This document shows, piece after piece, positions 24,496 through 34,378 of a DNA stretch of 50,410 bases. Both the position numbers and the translations under genes were made by a program. How positions within the stretch are numbered: the first letter of the stretch is position 1; every line of letters begins with the position of its first letter. The DNA comes from an uncultured Pseudomonadota bacterium (GTDB lineage Bacteria > Pseudomonadota > Alphaproteobacteria > RF32 > CAG-239): positions 1-50,410 of the forward strand of contig CABUWG010000009.1 of NCBI GenBank assembly GCA_902495305.1. The letters are read 5' to 3'. The notes below the pieces were generated by a model. The model saw only the letters and a list, made by a program, of their open reading frames with translations. It did not search any database and was not told where the DNA came from.

Positions 24496-27400
24496 TTATT
24501 GGGCATCCTTCTGCTCTCCAGCTTCGGCTGTCGGCAGTGCCATATTGGCAGCGGCGGCAGCTTCTTCTTTGAGCGCCAGAATTTCTTTGTCATTCTGAAC
24601 AGCAACCTTCTTCAAGGCTCTCAGAACGGTACCGGTACCGGCCGGAATCAAACGACCGACGATAACGTTTTCTTTCAGGCCTTTCAGATTGTCAACCTTG
24701 CCCTCAACCGCAGCTTCGGTCAAGACACGAGTTGTCTCTTGGAAGGACGCGGCAGAGATAAACGACTTGGTCTGCAAAGAGGCTTTTGTAATACCCAGCA
24801 GAACCGGATCAGCCTCGGCCGGATTACCGCCATCGGCAATAGCCTTGGCATTTTCGGCTTCAAAGACATCACGGTCAACCTGTTCGCCAATCAGGAAAGT
24901 CGTATCACCCGGCTGGGTAATCTCAACCTTGCGCAACATCTGCGAAACAATAACCTCAATATGCTTGTCGTTAATCTTAACGCCTTGCAGACGGTAAACG
25001 TCCTGAACTTCTTTAACCAGATATTCAGCCAGTTTCTCAACACCGAGAACACGCAAAATATCATGCGGAGCCGGCGTACCTTCTACCAGCATATCGCCTT
25101 TCTTAACGATATCACCGTCTTGAACAACCAGATGGCGTCCTTTCGGAACCAGATATTCAAGCGGTTCGCCTTTTTTCGGAACGACTGTAACGCGCTGTTT
25201 GGCCTTATAGTCCTTACCGAATTCGACCATACCGTCAATATCGGAGATAATAGCCTGATCTTTCGGGCGGCGGGCTTCAAACAGCTCGGCCACACGCGGC
25301 AGACCACCGGTAATATCTTTCGTCTTGGAGCTTTCTCTCGGAATTCTCGCAATAACGTCACCGACCTGAACTTCCTGACCGTCTTCGACTGACAAAATCG
25401 CATCAACCGACATATAATAACGAATTTCTTTGCCGTTATCATAAGTAACCGGCTTGCCTTTGGCGTCTTTCAGCATAATGCTCGGTTTCAAACCGGCACT
25501 TGAAGACTGTGACCGCCAGTCAATAACCGTCTTGGAAACAACACCTGTCGTTTCATCAACAGTTTCTTTAACCGATACATTGTTAATCAAGTCAACCAAA
25601 GCAACCTTACCGGCTTTTTCGGTAATAACCGGAATCGTAAACGGATCCCATTCGGCAACTTTCTGACCTTTCTTCACCTTGGCGTCTTCGGCAGCCAGAA
25701 GCTTTGTACCATAAGGAACATGGTGACGGGACTTCTCACGGCCCTGCGCGTCAACAATAACCAGTTCGCAGTTACGTGACAAGACAATGCCGTTGCCTTC
25801 GGAGTTATAAACCAGATGTTTGTTTTCAACTTTCATCACACCGGCAAACGGAACTTCAACAGAAGCCTGCTCGGCGCCTTTCTGAGCGGCACCACCGATG
25901 TGGAAGGTTCTCATGGTCAGCTGCGTACCCGGTTCACCAATGGACTGGGCGGCAATAACACCGACGGCCTCACCGACGTTAACCGGCGTTCCGCGAGCCA
26001 AATCGCGACCATAACAGGCAGCACATACGCCGTCTTTGGTTTCACAGGTAAGAACGGAACGGATCTTAACTTGTTCAACACCGGCTTTTTCAACAACTTC
26101 AACGTCATTTTCATCAATCAGCTTGCCTCTCTTGACCAGAACCTCACCGCTTTCAGGATGAATAATATCTTCCTGAATGGTACGGCCGAGGATTCTCTCG
26201 CCGATGGAAACAATAACGTTACCGCCGTCAACAACCGGACGGACAATAATACCGCGCTCGGTACCGCAATCCGTTTCGGTAATAACCACGTCTTGGGCAA
26301 CGTCAACCAGACGACGGGTCAGATAACCGGAGTTAGCGGTCTTCAAAGCGGTATCAGCCAAACCTTTACGGGCACCGTGGGTAGAGTTAAAGTACTCAAG
26401 CACGGTCAGGCCTTCTTTAAAGTTTGAAATAATCGGCTGTTCGATAATCTCGCCGTTCGGCTTAGCCATCAAACCGCGCATACCGGCCAGCTGACGCATC
26501 TGAGCGGCAGAACCGCGCGCACCGGAGTGAGCCATCATATAAACGGAGTTGATGTAACCATGCTCGCTCTTAGAGATGTTTTTCATCATCTCATCGGCAA
26601 TCTTATCGGTACAAGCAGCCCAGATATCGACCACTTTGTTGTACTTCTCGCCTTTGGTAATCAAACCGTTTTGATACTGTTGTTCAAATTCCTTAACCTG
26701 TTTCTCGGTTTCATCAATCAAAACCTTCTTGGCATCAGGAACAATCAAGTCGTCTTTACCGAAAGAAATACCAGCCTTACAAGCGTTTGTGAAGCCCAGA
26801 GTCATAATCTTGTCAACAAACAAGACGGTTTCTTTCTGTCCGCAGTGACGATAAACAATATCAATAATCTCACCGATTTCTTTCTTCTTAACCAAACGGT
26901 TAACCAGAGAGAACGGAACATTCTGATGTTTCGGCAAAATCTGCGACACTTTAATACGTCCCGGAGTTGTCTCGACAACGCCGTATTTGATTTCGCCGTC
27001 ATCGCTGACATATTCCATACGGCATTTAATCTTGGCATGCAGGTCAACAACCTTGGCATCCAAAGCCATTTCGACTTCGTTAATGTCAGAGAAAACCATA
27101 CCTTCACCAAGCATACCGTCAGCATCATAAGTCAGGTAATAAATACCCAAAACCATGTCTTGCGTCGGAACGATAATCGGCTTGCCGGACGCCGGCGACA
27201 GAATGTTGTTGGTAGACATCATCAAAACGCGGGCTTCGAGTTGTGCTTCAACAGACAGCGGAACGTGAACGGCCATCTGGTCACCGTCGAAGTCGGCGTT
27301 GAACGCGGTACAAACCAGCGGATGCAGGTGGATAGCCTTGCCTTCAACCAAAACCGGTTCAAAAGCCTGAATACCCAGACGGTGCAGTGTCGGCGCACGG

Positions 27401-28674
27401 TTCAGCAAAACCGGATGCTCGCGGATAACTTCTTCCAGAATATCCCAGACTTCCGGACGCTCTTTTTCAACCATGCGTTTGGCCGCTTTAATGGTCGTGG
27501 CGTGGCCGTAGAGTTCCAGCTTGGCATAAACAAACGGCTTAAACAATTCCAGCGCCATCTTCTTCGGCAGACCGCATTGGTGCAGTTTGAGTTCCGGACC
27601 AACCGTAATAACCGAACGGCCGGAATAGTCAACACGTTTACCGAGCAGGTTCTGACGGAAACGACCCTGCTTACCTTTGAGCATGTCGGACAAAGATTTC
27701 AGCGGACGTTTGTTGGTACCGGTAATGGCGCGGGCACGACGGCCGTTGTCAAACAAGGCATCAACAGATTCCTGCAGCATGCGTTTTTCGTTGCGGATGA
27801 TAATATCCGGCGCATGCAGTTCCATCAATCTCTTCAAACGATTGTTGCGGTTAATAACGCGACGATACAAATCGTTCAGGTCAGAGGTTGCAAAACGGCC
27901 GCCGTCCAACGGAACCAACGGACGCAGTTCAGGCGGAATAACCGGCAGAACATCAAGAATCATCCATTCCGGTTTGGTGTTGGAATCAAGGAAAGCCTCA
28001 ATGATTTTCAGTCTCTTAACCAGCTTTTTTCTCTTGGATTCGGAAGCGGCTTCTTTCAGCTCTTCACGAATAGTCTTGCGTTCGGCTTCCAAATCAATTG
28101 AAGCCAGAATTTCTTTCAACGCTTCGGCACCGATACCGGCACGGAAAGAATCTTCGCCGTATTCGTCAACAGCTTCCTGATACTGTTCCTCGCTCAAAAG
28201 CTCATTCACGGAGAGCGGAGTCAGCCCCGGCTCAATCACAATGTAGCTTTCAAAATAAAGGACGCGCTCCAGAGCCTTCATCGGAATATCGGTCAAAACC
28301 GCAATCCGTGACGGCAAAGATTTCAGGAACCAGATATGGGCAACCGGCGCAGCCAGTTCAATATGTCCCATTCTTTCGCGACGGACTTTGGAAAGCGTGA
28401 CCTCAACGCCGCACTTCTCGCAGACAACGCCGCGGTATTTCATTCTTTTGTACTTTCCGCACAAACATTCATAGTCTTTTACCGGACCAAAAATGCGGGC
28501 ACAGAACAAACCGTCTCTTTCCGGCTTAAACGTACGATAGTTAATGGTTTCGGGTTTTTTGACCTCACCATAAGACCACGAACGGATTTGCTCAGGAGAA
28601 GCGATGGAAATCTTAATCTCGTCAAAAGATTCCCCGGCAGTTTGTTGCCCAAAAAACTTCATAATATCGTTCAT
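24496..28674 (-). CDS. rpoC: DNA-directed RNA polymerase subunit beta'
   Basis: Catalytic beta' subunit (1392 residues, normal for alphaproteobacteria). Visible are the N-terminal zinc-binding cysteines (CLCGKYKRMKYRGVVCEKC), the active-site loop NADFDGDQMAVHVPLS, the bridge helix region with SGARGSAAQMRQLAGMRGLM, the second zinc site (CGTERG, CETKDGVCAACYGRDLA) and the SIGEPGTQLTMRTFHIGGA block. AGAGGAG precedes the ATG. It follows rpoB by 21 bases and ends in a strong terminator. rpsL is not directly downstream, unlike the arrangement in many bacteria. Confidence 0.98.
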   Translation of the reverse strand: MNDIMKFFGQQTAGESFDEIKISIASPEQIRSWSYGEVKKPETINYRTFKPERDGLFCARIFGPVKDYECLCGKYKRMKYRGVVCEKCGVEVTLSKVRRERMGHIELAAPVAHIWFLKSLPSRIAVLTDIPMKALERVLYFESYIVIEPGLTPLSVNELLSEEQYQEAVDEYGEDSFRAGIGAEALKEILASIDLEAERKTIREELKEAASESKRKKLVKRLKIIEAFLDSNTKPEWMILDVLPVIPPELRPLVPLDGGRFATSDLNDLYRRVINRNNRLKRLMELHAPDIIIRNEKRMLQESVDALFDNGRRARAITGTNKRPLKSLSDMLKGKQGRFRQNLLGKRVDYSGRSVITVGPELKLHQCGLPKKMALELFKPFVYAKLELYGHATTIKAAKRMVEKERPEVWDILEEVIREHPVLLNRAPTLHRLGIQAFEPVLVEGKAIHLHPLVCTAFNADFDGDQMAVHVPLSVEAQLEARVLMMSTNNILSPASGKPIIVPTQDMVLGIYYLTYDADGMLGEGMVFSDINEVEMALDAKVVDLHAKIKCRMEYVSDDGEIKYGVVETTPGRIKVSQILPKHQNVPFSLVNRLVKKKEIGEIIDIVYRHCGQKETVLFVDKIMTLGFTNACKAGISFGKDDLIVPDAKKVLIDETEKQVKEFEQQYQNGLITKGEKYNKVVDIWAACTDKIADEMMKNISKSEHGYINSVYMMAHSGARGSAAQMRQLAGMRGLMAKPNGEIIEQPIISNFKEGLTVLEYFNSTHGARKGLADTALKTANSGYLTRRLVDVAQDVVITETDCGTERGIIVRPVVDGGNVIVSIGERILGRTIQEDIIHPESGEVLVKRGKLIDENDVEVVEKAGVEQVKIRSVLTCETKDGVCAACYGRDLARGTPVNVGEAVGVIAAQSIGEPGTQLTMRTFHIGGAAQKGAEQASVEVPFAGVMKVENKHLVYNSEGNGIVLSRNCELVIVDAQGREKSRHHVPYGTKLLAAEDAKVKKGQKVAEWDPFTIPVITEKAGKVALVDLINNVSVKETVDETTGVVSKTVIDWRSQSSSAGLKPSIMLKDAKGKPVTYDNGKEIRYYMSVDAILSVEDGQEVQVGDVIARIPRESSKTKDITGGLPRVAELFEARRPKDQAIISDIDGMVEFGKDYKAKQRVTVVPKKGEPLEYLVPKGRHLVVQDGDIVKKGDMLVEGTPAPHDILRVLGVEKLAEYLVKEVQDVYRLQGVKINDKHIEVIVSQMLRKVEITQPGDTTFLIGEQVDRDVFEAENAKAIADGGNPAEADPVLLGITKASLQTKSFISAASFQETTRVLTEAAVEGKVDNLKGLKENVIVGRLIPAGTGTVLRALKKVAVQNDKEILALKEEAAAAANMALPTAEAGEQKDAQ

Positions 28675-28695
28675 ATTTTTAAAACTCCTCTTACC

Positions 28696-31600
28696 TTAGG
28701 CTTCATCATTAAGCAATTCGACGTTCAGGCACAACGACTTGATTTCTTTAACCAAAACGTTGAAGGATTCCGGAATGCCGGCTTCAAAACCGTCATCACC
28801 GCGAACAATTGCCTCATAAACTTTTGTACGTCCGTTAACGTCATCGGATTTAACGGTAAGCATTTCCTGCAGGGTATAGGCAGCGCCGTAAGCCTGCAGA
28901 GCCCAAACTTCCATTTCACCGAAACGTTGTCCGCCGAATTGAGCCTTACCGCCCAGCGGCTGCTGGGTAACCAGACTGTACGGACCGACTGAACGGGCGT
29001 GCATTTTCTCGTCGACAATGTGGTGCAGTTTAATCATATAGATGATACCAACGGTAACCTTACGGTCAAACTTCTCGCCGGTACGGCCGTCATACAGGTC
29101 AATCTGACCGGAAGTCGGCAGCCCTGCCAGAGAAAGCATACGGTTAATATCGTCTTCATGAGCACCGTCAAATACCGGCGTCGCTGTCGGCACGCCTCTC
29201 TTGAGGTTTGAAACCATTTCGAGTTTCTCGGCTTCGCTCATCGGAACGATATCACGATTATACTGTTTTTCACCGTAAATTTCTTTCAGGCGGTTGTTCA
29301 AATCGTCAAGGGTTTTCTCGCCTCTCTTATACTGTTCGCACATTTCATTGAGTTGCTGACCCAATTCTTTGGCGGCCCAGCCTAAGTGAGTTTCCAAAAT
29401 TTGTCCGACGTTCATACGGGAAGGCACACCCAGCGGATTCAACACAATGTCAACCGGTGTACCGTCTTCCATATACGGCATGTCTTCAAGTTTCAGAACA
29501 CGGGAAATCGTACCTTTGTTACCGTGACGTCCGGCAATCTTATCACCGGATTGAATCTTACGTTTGGTCGCAATGAAAACTTTAACCATTTTCAAAACAC
29601 CCGGCAGCAAATCATCGCCGCGTTGGACTTTTTCAACCTTGTCTTCAAAATGCTTCTGAATCTTTTCGTTACGGGCATCAAACGCAGCCAGCAGCTCTTC
29701 GATTCTGGCCATGACTTCTTCGTCTTTGACCACAATCTTGCGCCATTGCGAAGACGGGATTGAAGCCAGAGCTTCATCCGTAATCACGGCATTTTTAGAA
29801 ATGCCTTTCGGTGCGTCAACAACGGTCTGTCCAAGCAGGATAGATTTCAAACGCGCTTCAAAATTCTTGCGGATAATCGCCAGCTCGTCATCACGGTCTT
29901 TTGCCAGATTAGAAATTTCTTCCTGTTCAATAGACAGCGCACGCTCGTCTTTCTCAACGCCGCGGCGGGAGAAGACGTGAACGTCAACGACAATGCCTTC
30001 GATACCCGGCTGAACACGCAAAGACGTATCACGAACATCAGAAGCTTTTTCACCAAAGATGGCACGCAGCAATTTTTCTTCCGGCGTTACCGGAGATTCA
30101 CCCTTCGGCGTTACCTTACCGACCAGAATATCGCCGGCCTTAACTTCGGCACCGATATAAACAATACCGGCTTCGTCAAGGTTGCGCAAAGCTTCTTCAC
30201 CAACGTTCGGAATATCGCGGGTAATTTCTTCCTGACCGAGTTTGGTATCACGAGCCATGACTTCAAATTCTTCAATATGCAAAGAAGTAAAGACGTCATC
30301 GCGGGAAATTCTCTCAGACAGCAAAATCGCATCTTCGTAGTTCAAACCGTTCCACGGCATAAACGCAACCAGCACGTTTTTACCCAGAGCCAACTCGCCC
30401 ATATCAGTACAAGGACCGTCAGCCATAATGTCACCGGCCTTAACCTCGTCACCGACCTTAACCAACGGAACCTGATTAATGCAGGTATTCTGGTTAGAAC
30501 GGCGGAATTTCTGCAATTTGTAAATTTCAACACCAACGTCTTTGGTATTTTCGTTATGAGAACGAACCACAATACGATTGGCGTCAACGGCATCGACAAC
30601 ACCGTCATATTTACAAACAACCGTCGCGCCGGAATCTTTGGCAACAGCAGCTTCCATGCCAGTACCGACCAGCGGAGCTTCCGAACGCAGCAAAGGCACG
30701 CCTTGGCGCTGCATGTTAGAACCCATCAATGCACGGTTCGCGTCATCGTTTTCCAGGAACGGAATCAAAGCCGTTGCAACAGAAACCAATTGTTTCGGCG
30801 AAACGTCAATAAAGTCGATTTCTTCCGGATGAGCAAACTCAAATTCGCCGGCTTTACGACAGGCAATCAGCTCATCTTCAAAACGGCCGTCGTCTTTAAC
30901 CTTGGCGTTTGCTTCGGCGATTTTGAACTTGCCTTCCTCGTCGGCAGACAAATAAACCACTTCCGAAGTAACCTTGCCGTCAACAACCTTGCGGTACGGG
31001 CATTCGATAAAGCCGTATTTGTTAATGCGGGCAAAAGTCGACAGAGAGTTAATCAAACCAATGTTCGGACCTTCCGGCGTTTCAATCGGGCAGATACGAC
31101 CATAGTGAGTCGGGTGCACGTCGCGGACTTCAAAGCCTGCACGGTCACGGGACAAACCGCCCGGCCCCAATGCGGACAAACGGCGTTTGTGCGTAATCTC
31201 GGACAACGGGTTGTTCTGATCCATAAACTGCGACAACTGAGAAGAACCGAAGAATTCACGGATAACGGCGGCAATCGGTTTGGCATTGACCAAATCCTGC
31301 GGCTTAACGTTAGCCAGAACTTCGGAGGACATTCTTTCGCGAATGGCTCTTTCCATACGCAGCAGACCCATGCGGTATTGATTTTCCATCAATTCGCCGA
31401 CGGAACGGACACGACGGTTGCCAAGGTGGTCAATATCATCAACTTCGCCTTTGCCGTCGCGCAATTCAACCAAGCGTTTGACAATGCGCAAAATATCATC
31501 GGCGCGCAATGTTCTCAATGTGTCGGGCGCATCTTCAAAAGAAATGTCCAAAGCCACATTCATCTTAACGCGGCCGACGGAAGAAAGGTCATAGCGTTCC

Positions 31601-32871
31601 AGATCAAAGAACAAAGATTTAAACAACTGCTCGGCAGTTTCCAGTGTCGGCGGCTCACCCGGGCGCATAACGCGATAGATGTCAAGCAGAGCCTCTTCAC
31701 GGCAGGAATTCTTGTCTGCTGCCAGCGTATTGCGAATATACGGGCCGACGTTAACGCCGTCAATGTACAGCGTATTGATTTCGCTGACTTTGGCCGCGGC
31801 AATTTTGCCCAGCAGTTCTTCGGTAATCTCATCACCGGCTTCGGCAATCACTTCGCCGCTCTTCTTTTCAACAACTTCATTGGCCAAAAACTTGCCAATC
31901 ATCCGGCCGGCATCGACTTTGTAAAATTCCAAGCCTTCATCGGCGAGTTTCTGAGCCAGTCTCGGGGTCAGCTTTTTGCCCTGTTCCAAAACAACATCGC
32001 CGGTTTTGGCATTAACGAGATCAAAGTCAAATTTAACGCCTTTCATTCTTTCCGGAACAAATTTGGCTTTCCATGCTTTTTTATCAGCCACAAAGGTGTC
32101 AATCTCATAGAAATAAGCAAGGATTTCTTCTTTCGACATCCCTTTGATTTCGGACGGATCAATCTTCTTGCCTTCTTTGGCCAGCTTTTTGATTTTTTCT
32201 TCGGTTTCTTTGGAATACAAAGAATACAAGATAGAAGTTACCGGCAACTTACGACGGCGGTCAATTCGGGCATACAATAGGTCTTTGGCATCAAATTCAA
32301 AATCCAGCCAGGAACCGCGGTACGGAATAATACGGGCGGCAAACAAATATTTACCGGAAGAAACCGTCTTGCCTTTATCATGGTCAAAGAACACGCCCGG
32401 AGAACGGTGCATCTGAGAAACAACCACGCGCTCGGTACCGTTGCAGATAAAGGTACCTTTGTCCGTCATCAACGGAATATCACCCATATACACGTCTTGT
32501 TCTTTAATGTCGTGAATGGATTTTGCACCGGTGGTTTCGTCAGTATCCCAAACAACCAGACGCAGCGTAGCCTTAATCGGAGCGGCATAAGTCATATCGC
32601 GCTTAATGCACTCTTCCACGTCATACTTCGGCTCTTCGAGTTCATATTTAACAAATTCCAACTCGCCGTTACCGGAAAAATCTTTGATTGGGAAAACAGA
32701 TTTGAATACTTCTTCCAAACCGAACTCGCATTTTTCTGCGTTTTTATCAGCTTCGATAAAGCTGTTATAAGAACCGGTTTGAACTTCGATTAAACTCGGC
32801 ATTTCTGACACGGCGTCAATCTTGCCGAAGTTTCTTCTTACACGTCTTTTGCTCGTATAAGATGTCAACAT
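28696..32871 (-). CDS. rpoB: DNA-directed RNA polymerase subunit beta
   Basis: Beta subunit, 1391 residues. It shows the rifampicin-pocket region (SQLSQFMDQNNPLSEITHKR and RRLSALGPGGLSR), RDVHPTHYGRICPIETPEGP, the KMIKLHHIVDEKMHARS-like IKLHHIVDEKMHARSVG block and GGKAQFGGQRFGEMEVWALQ. The rifampicin-pocket residues look wild type. An in-frame TTG at 32880 exists, but the ATG at 32871 is ten bases from AGGGA and is preferred. Upstream is a promoter and a structured leader of about 160 bases instead of rplL, which lies 1.7 kb away. Confidence 0.98.
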   Translation of the reverse strand: MLTSYTSKRRVRRNFGKIDAVSEMPSLIEVQTGSYNSFIEADKNAEKCEFGLEEVFKSVFPIKDFSGNGELEFVKYELEEPKYDVEECIKRDMTYAAPIKATLRLVVWDTDETTGAKSIHDIKEQDVYMGDIPLMTDKGTFICNGTERVVVSQMHRSPGVFFDHDKGKTVSSGKYLFAARIIPYRGSWLDFEFDAKDLLYARIDRRRKLPVTSILYSLYSKETEEKIKKLAKEGKKIDPSEIKGMSKEEILAYFYEIDTFVADKKAWKAKFVPERMKGVKFDFDLVNAKTGDVVLEQGKKLTPRLAQKLADEGLEFYKVDAGRMIGKFLANEVVEKKSGEVIAEAGDEITEELLGKIAAAKVSEINTLYIDGVNVGPYIRNTLAADKNSCREEALLDIYRVMRPGEPPTLETAEQLFKSLFFDLERYDLSSVGRVKMNVALDISFEDAPDTLRTLRADDILRIVKRLVELRDGKGEVDDIDHLGNRRVRSVGELMENQYRMGLLRMERAIRERMSSEVLANVKPQDLVNAKPIAAVIREFFGSSQLSQFMDQNNPLSEITHKRRLSALGPGGLSRDRAGFEVRDVHPTHYGRICPIETPEGPNIGLINSLSTFARINKYGFIECPYRKVVDGKVTSEVVYLSADEEGKFKIAEANAKVKDDGRFEDELIACRKAGEFEFAHPEEIDFIDVSPKQLVSVATALIPFLENDDANRALMGSNMQRQGVPLLRSEAPLVGTGMEAAVAKDSGATVVCKYDGVVDAVDANRIVVRSHNENTKDVGVEIYKLQKFRRSNQNTCINQVPLVKVGDEVKAGDIMADGPCTDMGELALGKNVLVAFMPWNGLNYEDAILLSERISRDDVFTSLHIEEFEVMARDTKLGQEEITRDIPNVGEEALRNLDEAGIVYIGAEVKAGDILVGKVTPKGESPVTPEEKLLRAIFGEKASDVRDTSLRVQPGIEGIVVDVHVFSRRGVEKDERALSIEQEEISNLAKDRDDELAIIRKNFEARLKSILLGQTVVDAPKGISKNAVITDEALASIPSSQWRKIVVKDEEVMARIEELLAAFDARNEKIQKHFEDKVEKVQRGDDLLPGVLKMVKVFIATKRKIQSGDKIAGRHGNKGTISRVLKLEDMPYMEDGTPVDIVLNPLGVPSRMNVGQILETHLGWAAKELGQQLNEMCEQYKRGEKTLDDLNNRLKEIYGEKQYNRDIVPMSEAEKLEMVSNLKRGVPTATPVFDGAHEDDINRMLSLAGLPTSGQIDLYDGRTGEKFDRKVTVGIIYMIKLHHIVDEKMHARSVGPYSLVTQQPLGGKAQFGGQRFGEMEVWALQAYGAAYTLQEMLTVKSDDVNGRTKVYEAIVRGDDGFEAGIPESFNVLVKEIKSLCLNVELLNDEA

Positions 32872-32893
32872 ATACTTCAATCCCTATTAGTTA

Positions 32894-33020
32894 GATTCTG
32901 CGACAATACTGCTGGACAACGCCAAACCCCGACCGCAGAAGGTTATAAAAAATCGATTTTCAGAGGAGGAATCCTGCCAAACCCCCGAATAAAAATTCAC
33001 TTGGCAGCGATTCGCAGAAT
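32894..33020 (-). promoter_or_regulatory. Structured 5' leader of rpoB
   Basis: ATTCTGCGA (32895-32903) pairs with TCGCAGAAT (33012-33020) and closes the region. Inside, CTGCCAA (32974-32980) pairs with TTGGCAG (33001-33007). The motif GCCAAACCCC(C)GA occurs twice (32921-32933 and 32976-32989), so two partners could compete for one strand. A regulatory role, for example RNA polymerase autoregulation or attenuation, is inference. Confidence 0.5.
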
Positions 33021-33043
33021 AATAAATTTTAAATTCGTCTACT

Positions 33044-33070
33044 TTTATACCACTGAGTCTAAAATTGCAA
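33044..33070 (-). promoter_or_regulatory. Putative rpoB promoter
   Basis: On the minus strand TTGCAA (33070-33065), a 15-base spacer and TATAAA (33049-33044), upstream of the rpoB leader. A GANTC site lies in the spacer (33055-33059). Spacing is short, so this is tentative. The rest of 33071-33386 is AT-rich with several GANTC sites and no gene. Confidence 0.4.
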
Positions 33071-33388
33071 GCACTATTATCGCAAAAGAGTCAAGTTTTT
33101 TAATATTAAATTTAACACATTTTTAAACTAAGCGATTCAAATTTCCCGCTTATTGATTCTCAGCCGCACATTGCTTATTTTTCAGATTTTCCCATTAAGA
33201 TTCAGATATTTTTGTCTTTCTTTTTACAATTTGAATATTTCAAAACATTTTCGATATTAAATTAATAATGCCAAAATGATTTTCTGTTCCCAGTACCTAA
33301 ATAAACAGCCATCACTAAAAAGATGCTTTACAACACAAAAACAAACGCACTAATAGATACCCCTCAGTAAACTGAGAAATTCTACAAA

Positions 33389-33412
33389 AAAGCTCTCCTG
33401 ACAGAGAGCTTT
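33389..33412 (-). terminator. Rho-independent terminator of the 151-aa gene
   Basis: AAAGCTCTC (33389-33397) pairs with GAGAGCTTT (33404-33412); a T-run follows on the minus strand. Confidence 0.8.
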
Positions 33413-33416
33413 TCTT

Positions 33417-33872
33417 TCATGATTCCTGAGCAAAACGATGATCCAAGTACAAAACGCCCCGCGCAAAATAATTTTCTCCAATAAATCCCAAATATACCTC
33501 TCCCGAAGCAAAATTTACCAGCCAGGCCTTACAATCATAAGGATAGGAAGCACACCAGCAAAAAGCATCAAGATTTTCCGCTCCAATTTCCTGCAAAGCA
33601 AAGCCTATCTTTTTTACATCAATCTGCGGCCACATACACCATACCGCTCCCAAGCATTCTTCAGGTTCAAATAAAGCAGCCTGATGACCATTAACATAAA
33701 TCGTTTTACAATATTTCTCTGCTTCTGACTGAGACATACATTCATCAGAAACATTTTTCAGAAAAACAAAGATATCCCAAACTATTCCAACTGCTTCACC
33801 ACTAGCTTTATCATAATAAATCTCATATCCGCCAGAAGTAAATTTTGATTTTTTTAACAAATTCTCTTTCAT
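33417..33872 (-). CDS. Hypothetical protein (151 aa)
   Basis: No family recognised. The protein is soluble, acidic and rich in aromatic residues and cysteine (nearby pairs CLGAVWCMWP and FCWCASYPYDC), without signal peptide or membrane helix. The ATG at 33872 has no Shine-Dalgarno site; the leader (AACAGAAATTAATTTT then GATTATT before ATG) resembles the shared AT-rich leader of other small genes. It has its own terminator and interrupts the rplL-rpoB region. Composition (AT-rich, weak start) suggests an accessory gene. Confidence 0.65.
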   Translation of the reverse strand: MKENLLKKSKFTSGGYEIYYDKASGEAVGIVWDIFVFLKNVSDECMSQSEAEKYCKTIYVNGHQAALFEPEECLGAVWCMWPQIDVKKIGFALQEIGAENLDAFCWCASYPYDCKAWLVNFASGEVYLGFIGENYFARGVLYLDHRFAQES

Positions 33873-34153
33873 AATAATCTATATTAAAATTAATTTCTGT
33901 TTAAGAATTTACCTTAACGCTCTCAATTAGTCAAACCAAAATTTTCCTCATTACATACAATAATTCTAAAATATCTTTTCATTCGGTCTGTTCATCTCAC
34001 CCCTCTCCCCCGAAAACGCACCAAGCCCTGTTCCCAAAGCATATAATCGTCCGGCAGGCTTATCCCCCTTTCATTTATCCCGCTGTATTTTTAACAAGCA
34101 ACATATGGCCCAAAATTTAGCAACCAAACTCAAAGAACAGCTCAGACAGCATC
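33873..34153. other. Gene-free AT-rich stretch before the palindromic repeats
   Basis: No convincing gene. A 27-codon frame on the plus strand from the ATG at 34105 (MAQNLATKLKEQLRQHQNCK) runs into the first repeat and stops there. It could be a remnant of a gene broken by the repeat, but evidence is thin. Confidence 0.4.
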
Positions 34154-34325
34154 AAAATTGCAAAGGAGAAAATTTTAGTAACCGCTAAGGAAAAATAACA
34201 ATGATTTGTTATTTTTCTCTGCAAGGTCTTGACTTTCTTAATGAGAAAAGAATTGCGACAACTTTCTTTTCGAATTTAGAAACTCAAGCCAGCGAGGTAC
34301 ATGAATTTTCTCCTTTTGCAATTTT
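34154..34325. repeat. Palindromic repeat element, copy 1
   Basis: Core 34169-34309 matches copy 2 at 137 of 141 positions without gaps. Outer arms 34154-34174 and 34304-34325 are inverted repeats (one bulged base). Inside is a perfect hairpin GAAAAATAACAA / TTGTTATTTTTC near the left end and a weaker long-range pairing (CTTGACTTTCT with AGAAACTCAAG, one mismatch). On the minus strand the right end holds AAAAGGAG and a frame for the peptide MYLAGLSF. Confidence 0.85.
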
Positions 34326-34378
34326 AGCTCACTCTAGGGTAAAAGTTCAAGATTTGAGGCTTATAGTGTGAAAAACAA

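Noticed and set aside
26527..28101. Long open frame antisense to rpoC (524 codons)
   Set aside because: Same explanation as for rpoB; rpoC is certain on the other strand.
29977..32280. Very long open frame antisense to rpoB (767 codons)
   Set aside because: A shadow of the codon usage of rpoB on the opposite strand; product has no family signature and is rich in Asn/Phe/Arg as expected from antisense of rpoB.
34105..34188. Small plus-strand frame MAQNLATKLKEQLRQHQNCK running into repeat copy 1
   Set aside because: No ribosome binding site, only 27 codons; possibly a gene remnant but not enough to annotate.
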